Of a stretch of DNA of 64,000 nucleotides, positions 1 through 12,600 are shown piece after piece. The notes under the pieces were generated by a model. That model was not told the origin of the DNA. It worked only from the letters and a program-made list of their open reading frames with translations, and searched no databases. How positions within the stretch are numbered: the first letter of the stretch is position 1; every line of letters starts with the position of its first letter. The position numbers and the translations under genes were made by a program. Source of the DNA: Laspinema palackyanum D2a (lineage in GTDB: Bacteria > Cyanobacteriota > Cyanobacteriia > Cyanobacteriales > Laspinemataceae). The stretch lies in assembly GCA_025370845.1 (NCBI GenBank), contig JAMXFF010000003.1, positions 184,028-248,027 on the forward strand, given 5' to 3'.

Positions 1-117
1 TGTTCGGATTTAACCTCATTTTAGCAGCCTATCGGTTGAGTTGAGCATCCGGGGTATTGCTGTATAGATGGAGAAACATCAAACCGATTAATGCAGAAAA
101 ATCGCCCCAAATTCCCC

Positions 118-3100
118 CTAAATCATCACAATATCCGCCTGAGTAATCATCGATGCCTCCACATTATTCAGAACCACCAAAAGTTCACCCCCCACCGAAA
201 TATTAGTCACCCCAGTTCCTTGAGTAATACTCAATTGCTCAAACGTTAATCCCGCTGCCAATCCAATGCGGTCAATTCCGAGTTCAAAATCTATCACTAA
301 ATTAACCCCATCCCCTTCGCGGAAGACAAAAATATCCTCTCCTGTCCCGCCAATTAAGGTATCATTTCCCAAGTCTCCCCAGAGGACATCATTGCCATTC
401 CCTCCGTTGAGAATATCGTTCTCTTTCCCCCCATGAAGGGTATCATTTCCCTCCCCGCCCAATAGGGTATCATCTCCGATATTTCCATTTAGGAAATCAA
501 GGCCATTTCCTCCGCAAAGGACATCATTATTATTATCTCCAAACAGGAAATCATCGCCTTCCTGTCCATAAAGGAAATCATTTTCTTTTCCCCCATGCAA
601 GGTATCATTACCATCCCACCCAAACAGGGTATCATCTCCGCGATTACCATTTAAGAAATCCTCCCCATTGCCACCCCATAACCAATCATTCTCGTTATCC
701 CCAAATAGCGTATCATTCCCATCAAATCCCAGTAAGGTATCATTGTCCTTACCCCCATGCACTAAATCATTGTCAAAACCAGCATCAATATAATCATTGC
801 CGGTATTGCCGTGGAGAGTATCATTTCCCGTCCCACCATAGATGTTGTCATTCCCTCCCAATCCTAGGAGAAAATCATCGCTTGTGGTCCCGAAAACAAT
901 TTCTCCGGTATCGGTCCCAAAAAAGGGATTGACACTTCCAGAGTAGAGAGTATCGCTGAGCGAATTAGGTCCGGGAAATACCATGAATCCCTGACAAGCA
1001 CCCGATTCAGGAAGGCTAAAATCTCGGTTAGAAGAATCGACGGGAAGAGAATCACCTGTCTGAGAGTCACTCGAAGGAAGAGATTCAGGCAAAATTGGTC
1101 CAACAGGTATTATCCCTGGACCCGAGGGGGTACCTGTGGGGGGTTGGGGTTCCGGTGGCGGTGGGGAAGTGATGGTGGCAGTAATGGGAAAGTTAAAGGG
1201 ATTTTCTGTGTTATTGTTGGCGATAAATCGCAACTCTCCCAAGGGAGTTCCGGCATTACTGGCATCGAGTTGGACTTGAAAGGTTGCTTCTCCATTACCG
1301 GGAATTGTGCCCGGAAAAGGACCGACTAAACTAAAGGAAATGGGGAGTTGTAAGTTGGATAAAGTAACTTCATTTGGGGTAGTATTTCGGAGGGTAAAGG
1401 TGGTGGTGAGTGCCTGTCCGACTTCTGTAGTACCGAGGTTAACGGAGGTGGTTGTATTATCAGCGATCGCCGTGGTTTCCAGTAATACTTCAATCGGCAA
1501 GTCGGATACAATGGGAACCGTGAATTCATAAGCCCCGATATCGGCGACTGCGGTCCCATTCCCATCCCCATCAAAGGGTCGCATTTGTCCCCGTTTATCT
1601 GTAGCCGGTGCTACTGCATTATTACCCGCATCAATGGCAGGACTTCCAGGTAGTAACGGATGAACCAAAAATCCATTTATTTCCTGTAGCGGTCCTAATA
1701 GGGGGTCGGCGATCGCGACATTGGCGGTGACGTTTACATCTTGAGGGTCGTTCAGATTTTTGCTGGGAAATTGAATATTATTTCCCCCATCATTAAATTG
1801 AACCCCCGTTTGTTGTTTAACATTAAACCCATTCACGCCGACATTATTAGCAACAATGGTATTGGTGAGGGTTGTATTGGTTCCGCCTCCCCAAAACCCT
1901 CCTCCTTGCCGTCCGGCAATATTGTTAACAATAGTGGAGTTTACAACATTGACCGTATAGCCATCGCGAATATTAATAGCAATGCCACCTCCTAACCCCT
2001 GAGTTGTATTATTTGCTAATTCGGCGCGGTTTTCAGAAAATGTGGTATTCACCAGGTCCAGATTGGTGCGTTCTCCAACCCATAAACCCCCTCCCTGACT
2101 TTCCGCTAGGTTATTAGCAAAGGTGGTATTGCTAATTCTTGCCTCACCATTTCCAAGACGTAAACCGCCACCCAGGGCATCTCCCTTGGAATTGGTAATC
2201 ACCTGATTTGTGAGGATTTTACTATCCTCAATCACCACGCGATCGCCATCATAAACATAGAGAAAGAGTCCTCCCCCTTGTCCAGACCCTCGATTGCCTT
2301 CAAATCGACTACTGCGGATAATAATCTCCCCAGATGTATCCGCATTAGTTGTTTCTGAAGCGCCATCAGTATAAATAGCCCCCCCATATCCCATCGTATC
2401 TTGAGTAAAAATACCCCCGGGGGTTGAATCGTTATTGATAAAGACAGAATCTTCTACCTTCAAGGTACTTAATAAGCTATTAATCGCCCCGCCATTAATC
2501 CCTTTATTGTTGGTGAAGGTACTGCCAATGACGGAGGTATTGCTCACGCTCTTGATGGCAATTGCACCTCCCCCTCGTTCGCTATTAGTTGGGGTGGCAT
2601 CATTGCCATCAAAAGTAGAATTTAAAATAGTATTATTGCTTCTAAACCCGGCAAAAATTGCCCCACCCCCTTCTCCCGTCGCCACATTATTCCTAAAGGT
2701 AATATTTTCAACCGTTAGAGTGCTGCGACTTGCGGTGTAAATCCCTCCACCTGCACCTAGTTCTCCAATTCCCGTAGGTTTTCCATCGGCGATGACCAGA
2801 TTTCTCAGGTTAACGCTACTCGGAACAAAATTAGTATTTTCTTTAACGAAGAAAACTCGACTGGCATTATTCCCACTAATCGTAATCCCAGGGGCATTTG
2901 CACCATCAAGGGTGAGGTTTTTATTGAGTTCTAATTGACCGCTAGTTAGGGTAATGGTTTGATTAGCAAGACTGGAGTCAAACTGGAGGGTATCTCCTGC
3001 TTGGGCGGAGGCGATCGCATTTCTTAAAGACCCCGCCCCACTATCATTGGCATTCGTCACCGTTAGAATTGCCAAGACTCCCGAATATGCCATCATCGCC

Positions 3101-3636
3101 TCGGGTTTCAATGCCAAGGGTGCGGTTATTTCTCCGGTTCTAAAGGCTAAATCCCAGTTTCCTCCGCGTTTGGAATTGCCCGTAATATCCACGGATGCAG
3201 CAATATTAACCCCCAGCAGGTGACTGAGATTTCTGACAAATTCTGCACCGATTCCTGCTGCAACTTGACATCCATAGAGGAACAGATTACCCTGAGAAAT
3301 CAGGGCTTTGGACCAGCACTGCAAAACGGAGTAATACTGGGCTAAATTATCCCCGGATAAGATAACATTCCCCAGTTGTAGAGAACCGGGACTGCCGTGG
3401 GAAATAATATGGATCGAGTCTACAGTTTCCCCCCGGTTGTTAAGGGTTTGTAAAACCTCGGTAATCTGCTGGACGCCATCGGTTAATTCATCTAACCCGA
3501 TCGCCTGAACATTTTCCCCGACTCCCTGGAGTAAACTTTGATAATTTTCTACTTGCAAGTCGATGAAAACTAGCGTTTTTGACACCGGGATTCCGCCATT
3601 GTCTCGGTTTTTAATCAAATCAAAATCAATCGCCAT
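118..3636 (-). CDS. DUF4347 / beta-helix / RTX calcium-binding secreted protein
   Basis: Predicted exported surface or matrix protein of 1172 residues with no enzyme domain I can name. Residues about 20-185 look like DUF4347 (motifs SHGSPG and YGCQVAAG). About 190-260 resemble the CSLREA-type entry of a right-handed beta-helix ([14 protein letters not shown]). About 260-640 are Gly/Asn-rich beta-helix turns, about 640-705 a choice-of-anchor Q type segment ([16 protein letters not shown]) and about 715-820 an Ig-like choice-of-anchor D type segment. A Pro-rich linker follows, then from about 900 to 1105 a long run of RTX nonapeptides (GGxGxDxxx), which in this family bind Ca2+ outside the cell. 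There is no N-terminal Sec signal, which fits type I secretion by a C-terminal signal (inferred). No T1SS genes are nearby. The ATG is preceded by GGAG. The gene is monocistronic and diverges from groEL. Confidence 0.85.
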   Translation of the reverse strand: MAIDFDLIKNRDNGGIPVSKTLVFIDLQVENYQSLLQGVGENVQAIGLDELTDGVQQITEVLQTLNNRGETVDSIHIISHGSPGSLQLGNVILSGDNLAQYYSVLQCWSKALISQGNLFLYGCQVAAGIGAEFVRNLSHLLGVNIAASVDITGNSKRGGNWDLAFRTGEITAPLALKPEAMMAYSGVLAILTVTNANDSGAGSLRNAIASAQAGDTLQFDSSLANQTITLTSGQLELNKNLTLDGANAPGITISGNNASRVFFVKENTNFVPSSVNLRNLVIADGKPTGIGELGAGGGIYTASRSTLTVENITFRNNVATGEGGGAIFAGFRSNNTILNSTFDGNDATPTNSERGGGAIAIKSVSNTSVIGSTFTNNKGINGGAINSLLSTLKVEDSVFINNDSTPGGIFTQDTMGYGGAIYTDGASETTNADTSGEIIIRSSRFEGNRGSGQGGGLFLYVYDGDRVVIEDSKILTNQVITNSKGDALGGGLRLGNGEARISNTTFANNLAESQGGGLWVGERTNLDLVNTTFSENRAELANNTTQGLGGGIAINIRDGYTVNVVNSTIVNNIAGRQGGGFWGGGTNTTLTNTIVANNVGVNGFNVKQQTGVQFNDGGNNIQFPSKNLNDPQDVNVTANVAIADPLLGPLQEINGFLVHPLLPGSPAIDAGNNAVAPATDKRGQMRPFDGDGNGTAVADIGAYEFTVPIVSDLPIEVLLETTAIADNTTTSVNLGTTEVGQALTTTFTLRNTTPNEVTLSNLQLPISFSLVGPFPGTIPGNGEATFQVQLDASNAGTPLGELRFIANNNTENPFNFPITATITSPPPPEPQPPTGTPSGPGIIPVGPILPESLPSSDSQTGDSLPVDSSNRDFSLPESGACQGFMVFPGPNSLSDTLYSGSVNPFFGTDTGEIVFGTTSDDFLLGLGGNDNIYGGTGNDTLHGNTGNDYIDAGFDNDLVHGGKDNDTLLGFDGNDTLFGDNENDWLWGGNGEDFLNGNRGDDTLFGWDGNDTLHGGKENDFLYGQEGDDFLFGDNNNDVLCGGNGLDFLNGNIGDDTLLGGEGNDTLHGGKENDILNGGNGNDVLWGDLGNDTLIGGTGEDIFVFREGDGVNLVIDFELGIDRIGLAAGLTFEQLSITQGTGVTNISVGGELLVVLNNVEASMITQADIVMI

Positions 3637-4429
3637 CTGGACTACTCCAACCCTAACTTTTTTGAGTAGATACCAGCCCTGATTGAAAAAAGCGATCGCC
3701 CTAAAAAATAACGGCCTGATTTTCTGAACGCTTTTTCCTTAATATTTCTTCAAGCCTCTTCAGATGAAACCGGATTTTCTGCTGAAAGCTTAAGGGATAC
3801 CTCCGGTTTTTGGAGAATTTTTAAATTGAGATTACTATTTTCTTTCCTCTCAAATTGACCCACAAACCGCAGCACAACATCAGCCCTATTAGAATGTTCT
3901 TAATAGGCTGCCTACAGTAATTTACAGGAATTAAAAACCCCAAATTAATTTTCTCTGTTGTCCGTTAAAAGGGACCCTTGAAAAAATAGGTTATTAGAAA
4001 TTATAAAAATTTCCCCTACAGGGGATGACCCAGAGCCACCTCAAAACTTGATAATTTCCGACGGGCAGTTTTCCTTCCGTTAAAAAATAACTTTGAATCG
4101 AACAAAGGAAAAGTTTGACTCCTCCTTCAACCCGAGAAAGAATGACTCCAATCCGCTTGACTTGGGGCCTGAATTAAAAGTTCCCCTGAAGGGGGTTGGA
4201 GGGCTTAAAAAACAGAAGAAAAAATAGACCAGAATTCTCCCTTCCCCTCCCTATTCCCTTATCCCTCTCGGCGGATTTTCCCGATCTGCCCTCCCTGAAA
4301 TTGGCTTGAAAAACCGGCTCCAGAATCACCAGAGGGGTCTCTCTTCCCGGACTCAACAGCACCCACCCTGAACCCGAGTCTCCCCCGTCACCGATCATGC
4401 CTCACCTCTGCTTGTACGGTTTATACGAA
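3637..4429. other. Intergenic region between the RTX gene and groEL
   Basis: About 790 bases between two divergent genes. The stretch is AT-rich near the RTX gene and contains only short inverted repeats, such as CCCCTACAGGGG near 4013-4024. An open frame at 4174-4398 on the minus strand is low-complexity and lacks a convincing start, so I do not call it. Both promoters should lie here, but I could not place -35/-10 boxes with confidence. Confidence 0.6.
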
Positions 4430-4456
4430 TTAGCACTCGGCACCATAGAGTGCTAA
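4430..4456 (+). promoter_or_regulatory. CIRCE operator (HrcA binding site) of groEL
   Basis: A perfect inverted repeat TTAGCACTC-N9-GAGTGCTAA lies 36 bases before the groEL ATG. This is the exact consensus of the CIRCE element bound by the heat-shock repressor HrcA. It implies derepression of groEL at high temperature. hrcA itself is not in the window. Confidence 0.96.
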
Positions 4457-6181
<1,725 letters not shown>

Positions 6182-6193
6182 TCCCTGGGTTTT

Positions 6194-6224
6194 AAACCAC
6201 AGATTTCACAGATTTTCACAGATT
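6194..6224. repeat. Interspersed ACAGATTTTCACAGAT-type repeat, copy 1
   Basis: The stretch AACCACAGATTTCACAGA plus TTTTCACAGATT has a closely related copy at 39768-39797 downstream of an unrelated gene (between rplI and the permease-kinase fusion). It is a short intergenic repeat with internal near-tandem TTTCACAGA units. Function unknown. Confidence 0.6.
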
Positions 6225-6229
6225 GAAGG

Positions 6230-6270
6230 AAGAGTTGGAGGGGTGTTGCACTCGTCTAACTCTTTTTTTT
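6230..6270 (+). terminator. Rho-independent terminator of groEL
   Basis: A 10-bp stem (AAGAGTTGGA with TCTAACTCTT, one G-T wobble), a 15-base loop and then eight T residues, starting 49 bases after the groEL stop. It overlaps by two bases the end of the convergent NTF2-like gene. Confidence 0.8.
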
Positions 6271-6655
6271 ATCGCAAGATGGGACTGCCGTGATGGTGGA
6301 TGAGATACCATTTTCCCCCCATGTTTTCAAAGAGGTTGGTGGCGTTGGAGAGGGATTGGTTTTTCCGTCCGTTGCTGGTTTGGGTGACTTTTTCGATGAG
6401 GACGATATAGGCGAGGTTGCCGATGGACTCGCTGGCGGTAATTTGGAGTTCGATTTCTAAGGTGGTGGTGACTTTAAAGATTTGTTGCCAGGAGGGGCGG
6501 ATTTCTTCCCATCCTTTGAGGATTTTGCGTCCCGGATGGATGCAGAGGGTGTTGATACCTTTGGACCAGATTTCGCTCATGGCTTCCATGTCTTTGGTTT
6601 GAAAGGCACGATAAAAGGCGAGGTTGGCTTCGAGGACGGCGGGTTCGGCTGTCAT
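6269..6655 (-). CDS. SnoaL-like / NTF2-fold protein
   Basis: 128-residue cytosolic protein. It has the pattern of the SnoaL-like / DUF4440-type NTF2 fold: N-terminal helix ANLAFYRAFQTKDMEAMSEIWS, then CIHPGRKILKGWEEIRPSWQQIF, a strand-rich core, and the ending GGKWYLIHHHGSPIL. The HPG and HHHGSP features are typical of this widespread cyanobacterial family. Biochemical function is unknown; relatives bind small hydrophobic ligands or act as isomerases, but nothing here identifies a substrate. It is convergent with groEL and divergent from the aldo/keto reductase (67 bases between starts), so it may share a promoter region with the latter. Confidence 0.85.
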   Translation of the reverse strand: MTAEPAVLEANLAFYRAFQTKDMEAMSEIWSKGINTLCIHPGRKILKGWEEIRPSWQQIFKVTTTLEIELQITASESIGNLAYIVLIEKVTQTSNGRKNQSLSNATNLFENMGGKWYLIHHHGSPILR

Positions 6656-6722
6656 GGGTTGGCCAATGAGGGTGGATTTTGATTTATTGTAGGGGAAGCA
6701 ATGCTGTGATGAGTTGAGTTTA

Positions 6723-7745
6723 ATGCCGCTACCTGAATCAAGCCGACTGCAATTGACTGAGGATTTGACGATTTGCCGCGTTTTAAATGGGATGTGGCAG
6801 GTGTCTGGTGCTCATGGTCCGATTCATCCCCAAGGGGCGATCGCCTCGATGTTTGACTATGTGGATGCGGGATTCACCACTTGGGACCTGGCGGATCATT
6901 ATGGTCCTGCGGAGGATTTCATTGGGGAATTTCGTCGCCAGTTGGCTGAAAAACGCGGGTCAGCGGCCCTGGCAAATATTCAAGCTTTTACGAAGTGGGT
7001 GCCCAGACCAGGTAAAATGACTCGGCAACTGGTGGAAAAGAATATCGATATTTCCCGCAAGCGGATGGGGGTGGATGCGTTAGATTTGATGCAGTTCCAT
7101 TGGTGGGATTATCAAGATCACAATTATTTGGATGCCTTGAAGTATATGGCAGAACTTCAGGCGGAGGGGAAAATTAAGCATTTAGCCCTGACGAATTTTG
7201 ATACGGAACATTTGGAGATTATTGTCGAGAATGGGATTAAAATTGTCTCCAATCAGGTGCAATTTTCGATTTTAGACCGACGCCCGGAAGAGCAGATGGT
7301 GCCGTTTTGTTTAGAGCATGGGATTAAGTTATTCGCCTATGGAACTTTAGGTGGGGGGTTACTTTCTGAACGGTATTTAGGACAGCCGGAACCGAGTCCC
7401 CGAGTTCTGGATACCGCTTCTTTGAATAAGTATAAAAATATGCAATCGGCTTGGGGAAGTTGGAGTTTGTTTCAGGAGTTGTTAGAAACTCTTGATAAAA
7501 TTGCTAATCAATATCAGGTGACGATCGCCAATGTAGCCGTGCGATATGTTCTGGAAAATCCAGCAGTTGCCGGTGCAATTGTGGGGACAAGATTGGGTGT
7601 TGCAGAACATATTCAAGCCAATTCTCAGGTATTTGAGTTTAGCTTGACTGCGGCGGATGTTCAAAAAATTGATGGGGTTTGCGATCGCGCCCGGAATTTG
7701 TTGGAATTAATTGGGGACTGTGGCGATGAATATCGCCGCCGTTAA
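6723..7745 (+). CDS. Aldo/keto reductase family oxidoreductase
   Basis: 340-residue NAD(P)H-dependent carbonyl reductase of the AKR (TIM-barrel) family. The usual catalytic tetrad can be read: Asp in TTWDLADHYG, Tyr in the same segment (HYGPAEDFIG), Lys in QAFTKWV and His in LMQFHWWD. C-terminal cofactor-binding features are present (VRYVLENPAVAGAIVGTR). I chose the ATG at 6723; a TTG three codons upstream is also in frame. Substrate unknown. The His context FHWWD resembles a subgroup common in cyanobacteria and plants. Confidence 0.9.
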   Translation: MPLPESSRLQLTEDLTICRVLNGMWQVSGAHGPIHPQGAIASMFDYVDAGFTTWDLADHYGPAEDFIGEFRRQLAEKRGSAALANIQAFTKWVPRPGKMTRQLVEKNIDISRKRMGVDALDLMQFHWWDYQDHNYLDALKYMAELQAEGKIKHLALTNFDTEHLEIIVENGIKIVSNQVQFSILDRRPEEQMVPFCLEHGIKLFAYGTLGGGLLSERYLGQPEPSPRVLDTASLNKYKNMQSAWGSWSLFQELLETLDKIANQYQVTIANVAVRYVLENPAVAGAIVGTRLGVAEHIQANSQVFEFSLTAADVQKIDGVCDRARNLLELIGDCGDEYRRR

Positions 7746-7924
7746 CCCCGGGGCAAATTTTGGGGGGTTCAGAAATCCTCAACCCCTAAACTATAGCCGA
7801 ATCCGGGGTCTTGTCTCCCTCTAAAATGGCGGATTACCCTCCCCACACTCCGTTAAAAATCCTCCCTCTCGACCCGCGCAAATAGGTTAGAATACAAAGG
7901 CGAATCTGATAATTTCTCTTAAAC

Positions 7925-9049
7925 ATGACAGGATCTAAGGTAACGTTTGCCAAAAATAAGGGGTTCTGGAAAGAACTCAACCGTCGAGTTGAAGCCTATT
8001 TTGAGGCGGAAAACATCCCCAAACGCGATTGTCCACAGATGTATCTCAAAACCCTAACTCTCGTTTTGTGGATGGTTGGGGCTTACAGTTTTACACTCTT
8101 TGGTCCGGCTGAAATTGGCTTTAAAATTCTGGGCTGTATGGTTTTAGCCGCCGGAATAGCTGGTTTTGCCTTTTGTGTGGGTCACGATGCCAATCACGGC
8201 GGTTATTCTAATCATAAATGGCTGAATAAGAGTCTGGGATTAACCTACGATGCGATCGGCTTATCGAGTTATTTATGGAGGTTCCGCCACAACTATCTCC
8301 ACCACACCTATACCAACATTCTGGGCCACGATGTGGAAATTCATGGGGATGGATTAGTCCGAATGTCCCCGGATATGCCGCACAAATGGTATCATAAATT
8401 CCAACATTTGTTTATCTGGTTTATTTATCCCCTCATTCCAGTGTATTGGTCGTTTTGCGATGTTCAAATTATTTTGTTCAAGCGCAAATATCATGACCAT
8501 GTGGTGCCGACTCCTTCCCCGATGACTCTGGCAACCTTGCTGGTGGGTAAGTTGGTTTGGTTGGGTCTGTTTATCGGAATTCCTCTGGCTGTGGGATACA
8601 GTCCCTTAACAGTTATCGGCGGGTTTCTTCTAACTTATTTTACCTACGGAGCGATCATCTGTGAGGTATTTATGATGGCTCATGTGATGGATAACGCTGA
8701 ATTTATTACGCCGGATCCTGAACAGAACCATGTGGATGATGAATGGGCAATTTTTCAGGTTCGCACGACCGTCGATTTTGCGCCCAACAATCCCTTTTGT
8801 ACTTGGTATATGGGAGGACTGAATTTTCAAGTTGTCCATCATTTATATCCCCATATTTGCCACATTCATTATCCTGAACTTTCCAAGATTTTGATGGGAG
8901 TTTGTGAAGAATTTGGGGTGAAATATCAAATTCATGAAACCTTAACCGGGGCCATGATTTCTAATTTCAATTGGTTGAAAGCGATGAGCGTTCCGCCAAA
9001 ACCTCTGGCAACACCTACTCGTGAGTTAGCCAGTAATTTGGCTAAATAA
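7925..9049 (+). CDS. desD: Acyl-lipid Delta6 fatty acid desaturase
   Basis: 374-residue integral membrane di-iron desaturase acting on acyl chains of membrane glycerolipids. The three histidine boxes are HDANH at residues 87-91, HNYLHH at 122-127 and QVVHH at 302-306. The Gln that replaces the first His of box 3 is the hallmark of front-end (Delta6-type) desaturases. The contexts GLSSYLWRFRHNYLHHTYTN and YPHICHIHYPEL closely follow Synechocystis DesD as I remember it. Hydrophobic pairs lie at about 43-80 and 205-255. No cytochrome b5 domain is fused, as in other cyanobacterial DesD, so electrons should come from ferredoxin. The product would be gamma-linolenic or stearidonic acid. Regiospecificity is inferred from similarity. 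Confidence 0.88.
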   Translation: MTGSKVTFAKNKGFWKELNRRVEAYFEAENIPKRDCPQMYLKTLTLVLWMVGAYSFTLFGPAEIGFKILGCMVLAAGIAGFAFCVGHDANHGGYSNHKWLNKSLGLTYDAIGLSSYLWRFRHNYLHHTYTNILGHDVEIHGDGLVRMSPDMPHKWYHKFQHLFIWFIYPLIPVYWSFCDVQIILFKRKYHDHVVPTPSPMTLATLLVGKLVWLGLFIGIPLAVGYSPLTVIGGFLLTYFTYGAIICEVFMMAHVMDNAEFITPDPEQNHVDDEWAIFQVRTTVDFAPNNPFCTWYMGGLNFQVVHHLYPHICHIHYPELSKILMGVCEEFGVKYQIHETLTGAMISNFNWLKAMSVPPKPLATPTRELASNLAK

Positions 9050-9142
9050 ATTTACCCCTTCTCACTCACCCAGTCCTGGGCTGATTTTGATGAGGTAAAG
9101 GGGAAAATTTTGGCGAGGGAGAGTGCATCCCCATGAAAGTAG

Positions 9143-9235
9143 CCCTCACCCTAAATCCCTCTCCCAAAATGGGAGAGGGACTTTGAATCCGGCTCCCCTT
9201 CTCCCAAAATGGGAGAAGGGGTTGGGGGATGAGGG
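9143..9235. repeat. Double palindromic REP-like intergenic repeat
   Basis: Two consecutive hairpins built on CTCCCAAAATGGGAG, flanked by CCCTCACCC on the left and GGGGGATGAGGG on the right, so the whole element is itself an inverted repeat. This is the layout of REP/BIME-type interspersed elements. It sits between desD and the cytochrome c6-like gene and could act as a transcript 3' end for desD. Confidence 0.7.
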
Positions 9236-9312
9236 CCAACTGTCCAAATTGAGATGCTACTGCAATGGAATTCAGAAACAAACTTAACCCCGAAGTAAGA
9301 GGAAAACCCACG

Positions 9313-9654
9313 ATGAAACAGCGACTAATTAGGGCTGTCATGCTATTCATGATGATGGCAATCAGCCTGATGGGAATACAACCGGCAATGGCAGCCAATT
9401 CGGGGGATGGGGCTAAACTTTTTACGGTTCACTGTGCCGGGTGTCATGCCAATGGCGGTAATATTATTCGCCGAGGAAAGACTCTGAAACTTAAAGCTTT
9501 AGCTAAAAATAAGGTGGATACCCAAGAGGCGATCGCCCAGTTGATTACCCAGGGGAAAAACCCGATGCCTGCCTACAATGACCGCTTAAGTATTCCAGAA
9601 ATCGAAGCGGTAGCCGCTTACGTTTTGGAACAGGCAGAAATCGGCTGGCAATAA
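9313..9654 (+). CDS. Cytochrome c6-like (PetJ family) thylakoid-lumen protein
   Basis: 113-residue precursor, mature part about 86 residues. A Sec signal peptide (MKQRLIRAVML..., cleavage after AMA) targets it to the lumen/periplasm. The mature part has one c-type haem site CAGCH, the axial Met in KNPMPAY, and the C-terminal AVAAYVLEQAEIGW typical of cytochrome c6, which carries electrons from cytochrome b6f to photosystem I or oxidase. I chose ATG 9313, preceded by GAGG; an in-frame ATG at 9265 lacks a ribosome site and would bury the signal peptide. The segment GGNIIRRGKTLKLKAL differs from the classical c6 sequence I remember, so it may be a c6-like paralogue (c6B/c6C type) rather than the main petJ. 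Confidence 0.85.
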   Translation: MKQRLIRAVMLFMMMAISLMGIQPAMAANSGDGAKLFTVHCAGCHANGGNIIRRGKTLKLKALAKNKVDTQEAIAQLITQGKNPMPAYNDRLSIPEIEAVAAYVLEQAEIGWQ

Positions 9655-9660
9655 CGGGTT

Positions 9661-12600
9661 TCACTCGGGAATGTTCTCGGCAGTGGGCGTCATCTCCATC
9701 GGCAACCACAGGGTAAAAGTAGAACCTTTTTCCGCCTCACTTTCCACCCTGATTTCACCCCCCATCATCTTGCAGAATCGTTTGGAAATTGCCAGTCCTA
9801 AACCCGTTCCCCCATACTTGCGAGTCGTGGAGGCATCGGCTTGACTAAAGGCTTCAAAAATGTTTTCCAGTTGTTCGGGGGAAATGCCGATGCCGGTATC
9901 CCTGACGCGAAACTCAATTCCTGGAGTCTTTTCCCCAGGAGTGTCAGGGGTTAGAGGATCGGGAACCCATTCCCCAGATTCACGGGGAGTAACGGTTAAG
10001 GCGATCGTCCCGTTTTCGGTAAATTTCGCTGCATTACTGAGCAGATTGAACAAAATCTGCCGCACTTTGGTTAAGTCTCCCGTCATCACTCCCCCCGCTG
10101 GATCGCAGTTGATTTCTAAGTGATTGCCATTTTTTTCGATTAAGGGTTTAACGGTACTGATCACCTCAGAAATCAGCAAGTTGATGTCGAACGGTTCCAG
10201 ATACAGGGTCATCCGTCCGGCTTCAATTTTGGAGATATCTAAGATATCGTTAATTAAAGCTAATAGGTGTTTTCCAGCGGTTCTAATTTTGGTCAAGTCA
10301 GCGATCGCCTCTTGCTCTCCGGCATCCTCCATTTCCTCAGTGAGGATTTCGCTATAGCCGATAATGGCATTGAGGGGGGTGCGAAGTTCATGACTCATAT
10401 TAGCCAAAAAGGTACTTTTAGAACGACTCGCTGCCTCTGCGGCATGGAGTGCCTTTTTTAGGTCTTGTTCGGCGCGAACTCGCTGGGAAATGTCTGTACT
10501 AATCGAGATCAGTCCGACAATGGTCCCGCTGGGGTCCTTAATGGCATCGGCACTCAACAGGACTGGAATGGTCCGATCGCCCGAAGTGCGGTGGATGACT
10601 TCTCCACTCCAGGAGTTTCCCCCCATAATGGTTTCAAACACCTCGGTCCCGAGGAGCGGGTCCGCAAAAACCGCTAGGGGTCCTCCTGCGGCATTTAACT
10701 GTTCCGGGGTCTCATATTCATAAAGCCGAGAAAATGCCGTATTTTGATAAATATGACAGCCAAACCGATTACTGATGGCGATCGCATCCCCAGAACTTTC
10801 CACCGCCTTGCGCGTGAGAATTAATTCAGATTCCGCTTGTTTGCGGGCGGTGATATCTTCCACCATTGCGATCGCAAACTGCGGCGTTTCTCCTTTCCCG
10901 GAAACCAGAGAAACACTCAAACGGCCCCAAATTTGACTCCCATTTTTACAGCGATATCGTTTCTCAATTTGATACCCATTCCGCTGTCCTCTGACCATCT
11001 CGGAAGCGAATAACCGTTCCGCATTTTGGTCTAACGGATCACTGAGTTCCAGACAAATTTTACCCTGTAATTCCTCGTGCGAATACCCTACCATCGACTG
11101 AAATGCCGGATTACTATCTAAAATCTCCCAATCCAAAGTTCGCACCACAATCCCAATGGCAGCCCCTTCAAACACGGCCCGAAACCGTTGCTCACTCTCC
11201 CGTAAAGCCCCTTCAACATTGGCGCGTTCGATAATTTCTATCCGCAACTGTTCCAAACTGGTATTCAGTTCAGAAGTGCGCTGTTTAACGCGCCGTTCCA
11301 GTTCCGTATTGGCATGATTGAGCGCCTCTTCTGCTATCTTATGGTTGGTAATGTCCCGGGAATTAATCACCAACCCGTTCACCGCCGGTTCCGCCAGCAA
11401 ATTGCGGCCTATGGATTCAAAATATAAAATCTCTCCCGTCGCCCGCTGCACCCGATACTCAATTTTCATAATCAAGTCGGGATGGTTACGGAGCATCTGA
11501 TAGGTTTCCCTCACTTTTTCCACATCATCGGGGTGGACAAATCCGGTGGCATTATGACCAATCAGTTCTTCGGGATAGTAACCCAGGATGCGCTCAACCG
11601 AGGGACTATGGTAGCGGATTGTGCCATCCGGTTCGAGGATGGTAATCATATCCGAGCTATTTTGAATCAGCGATCGCCATTTCGCTTCGCTTTGAGTCAC
11701 GGCTTTTTCAGCTAACTTGCGATCGGTAATGTCAATCATCACCCCTTCCCAGAGAATATCTCCATTCTCCTGTCGTTCCGGTCGGGCCACACATTGCAAC
11801 CATTTGAGTTTACCCGATCGCATGATAAACCGGCCTTCCCATCGCCAAGGTTCCATCCGTTGAATCTTGGTAGTGAGGGAGCGCTCATAACTCGATCGGT
11901 CCTCGGGATGAATCATCTCTCCCAAAATATGCGGATGCTGCTTCATATAGTCCGGGTCTACCTCCATCACATCCAAACAACCGGAGGATAAAAAGGGAAA
12001 AGAAACCGCTCCATCTTGATGGATAATCGACTGATAAATTAATCCCGGAATACTATCGGCTAACTTTTGAAACCGCGCTTCACTCTGTTCTAAAGCCCGG
12101 ATGGCTACAAATTTTTCCGTCACATCCTGCACCAGAGATGCGACTCCAATCATCTGACCCTCGGCGTCTACTAAGGGGGTATTGTGCCACTCACAAATAA
12201 TCACCCGCCCGTCTTTAGTTTGATTCTCGTTGGTACTATAAATCCCCCCTTCTTGATGTAATAGCGCTTGTAAGACTTCTTCATTGACTTCCCATTGAAC
12301 CTTCTCGGGAATCAAGTCTAAAGCATGATGCCCCAGGATTTCCTCCCGGGTATAGCCAAACAGTCTTTCCGCTGCTGGATTCCAGTTACTGACTTCAAAT
12401 TTTAAGTTCCACTCGATCGCCGCGAGGGGAGTTTGCTGGAGGTGAATCGCTAATTTTTGTTGGGATTCTTGGAGGGCCGATTCTGCCTGCTTGCGATGGG
12501 TAATATCCGTAGCAGTCCCGGTGGTGCCGATGATATTGCCCAACTCATCCCGCATCAGGACCGCATTGAAACTCAAACATACCGGCGTCCCATCTTGGCG

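Noticed and set aside
4174..4398. Minus-strand frame of 74 codons upstream of groEL
   Set aside because: Gly/Ser/Arg-rich composition, no ribosome site, runs into the groEL regulatory region.
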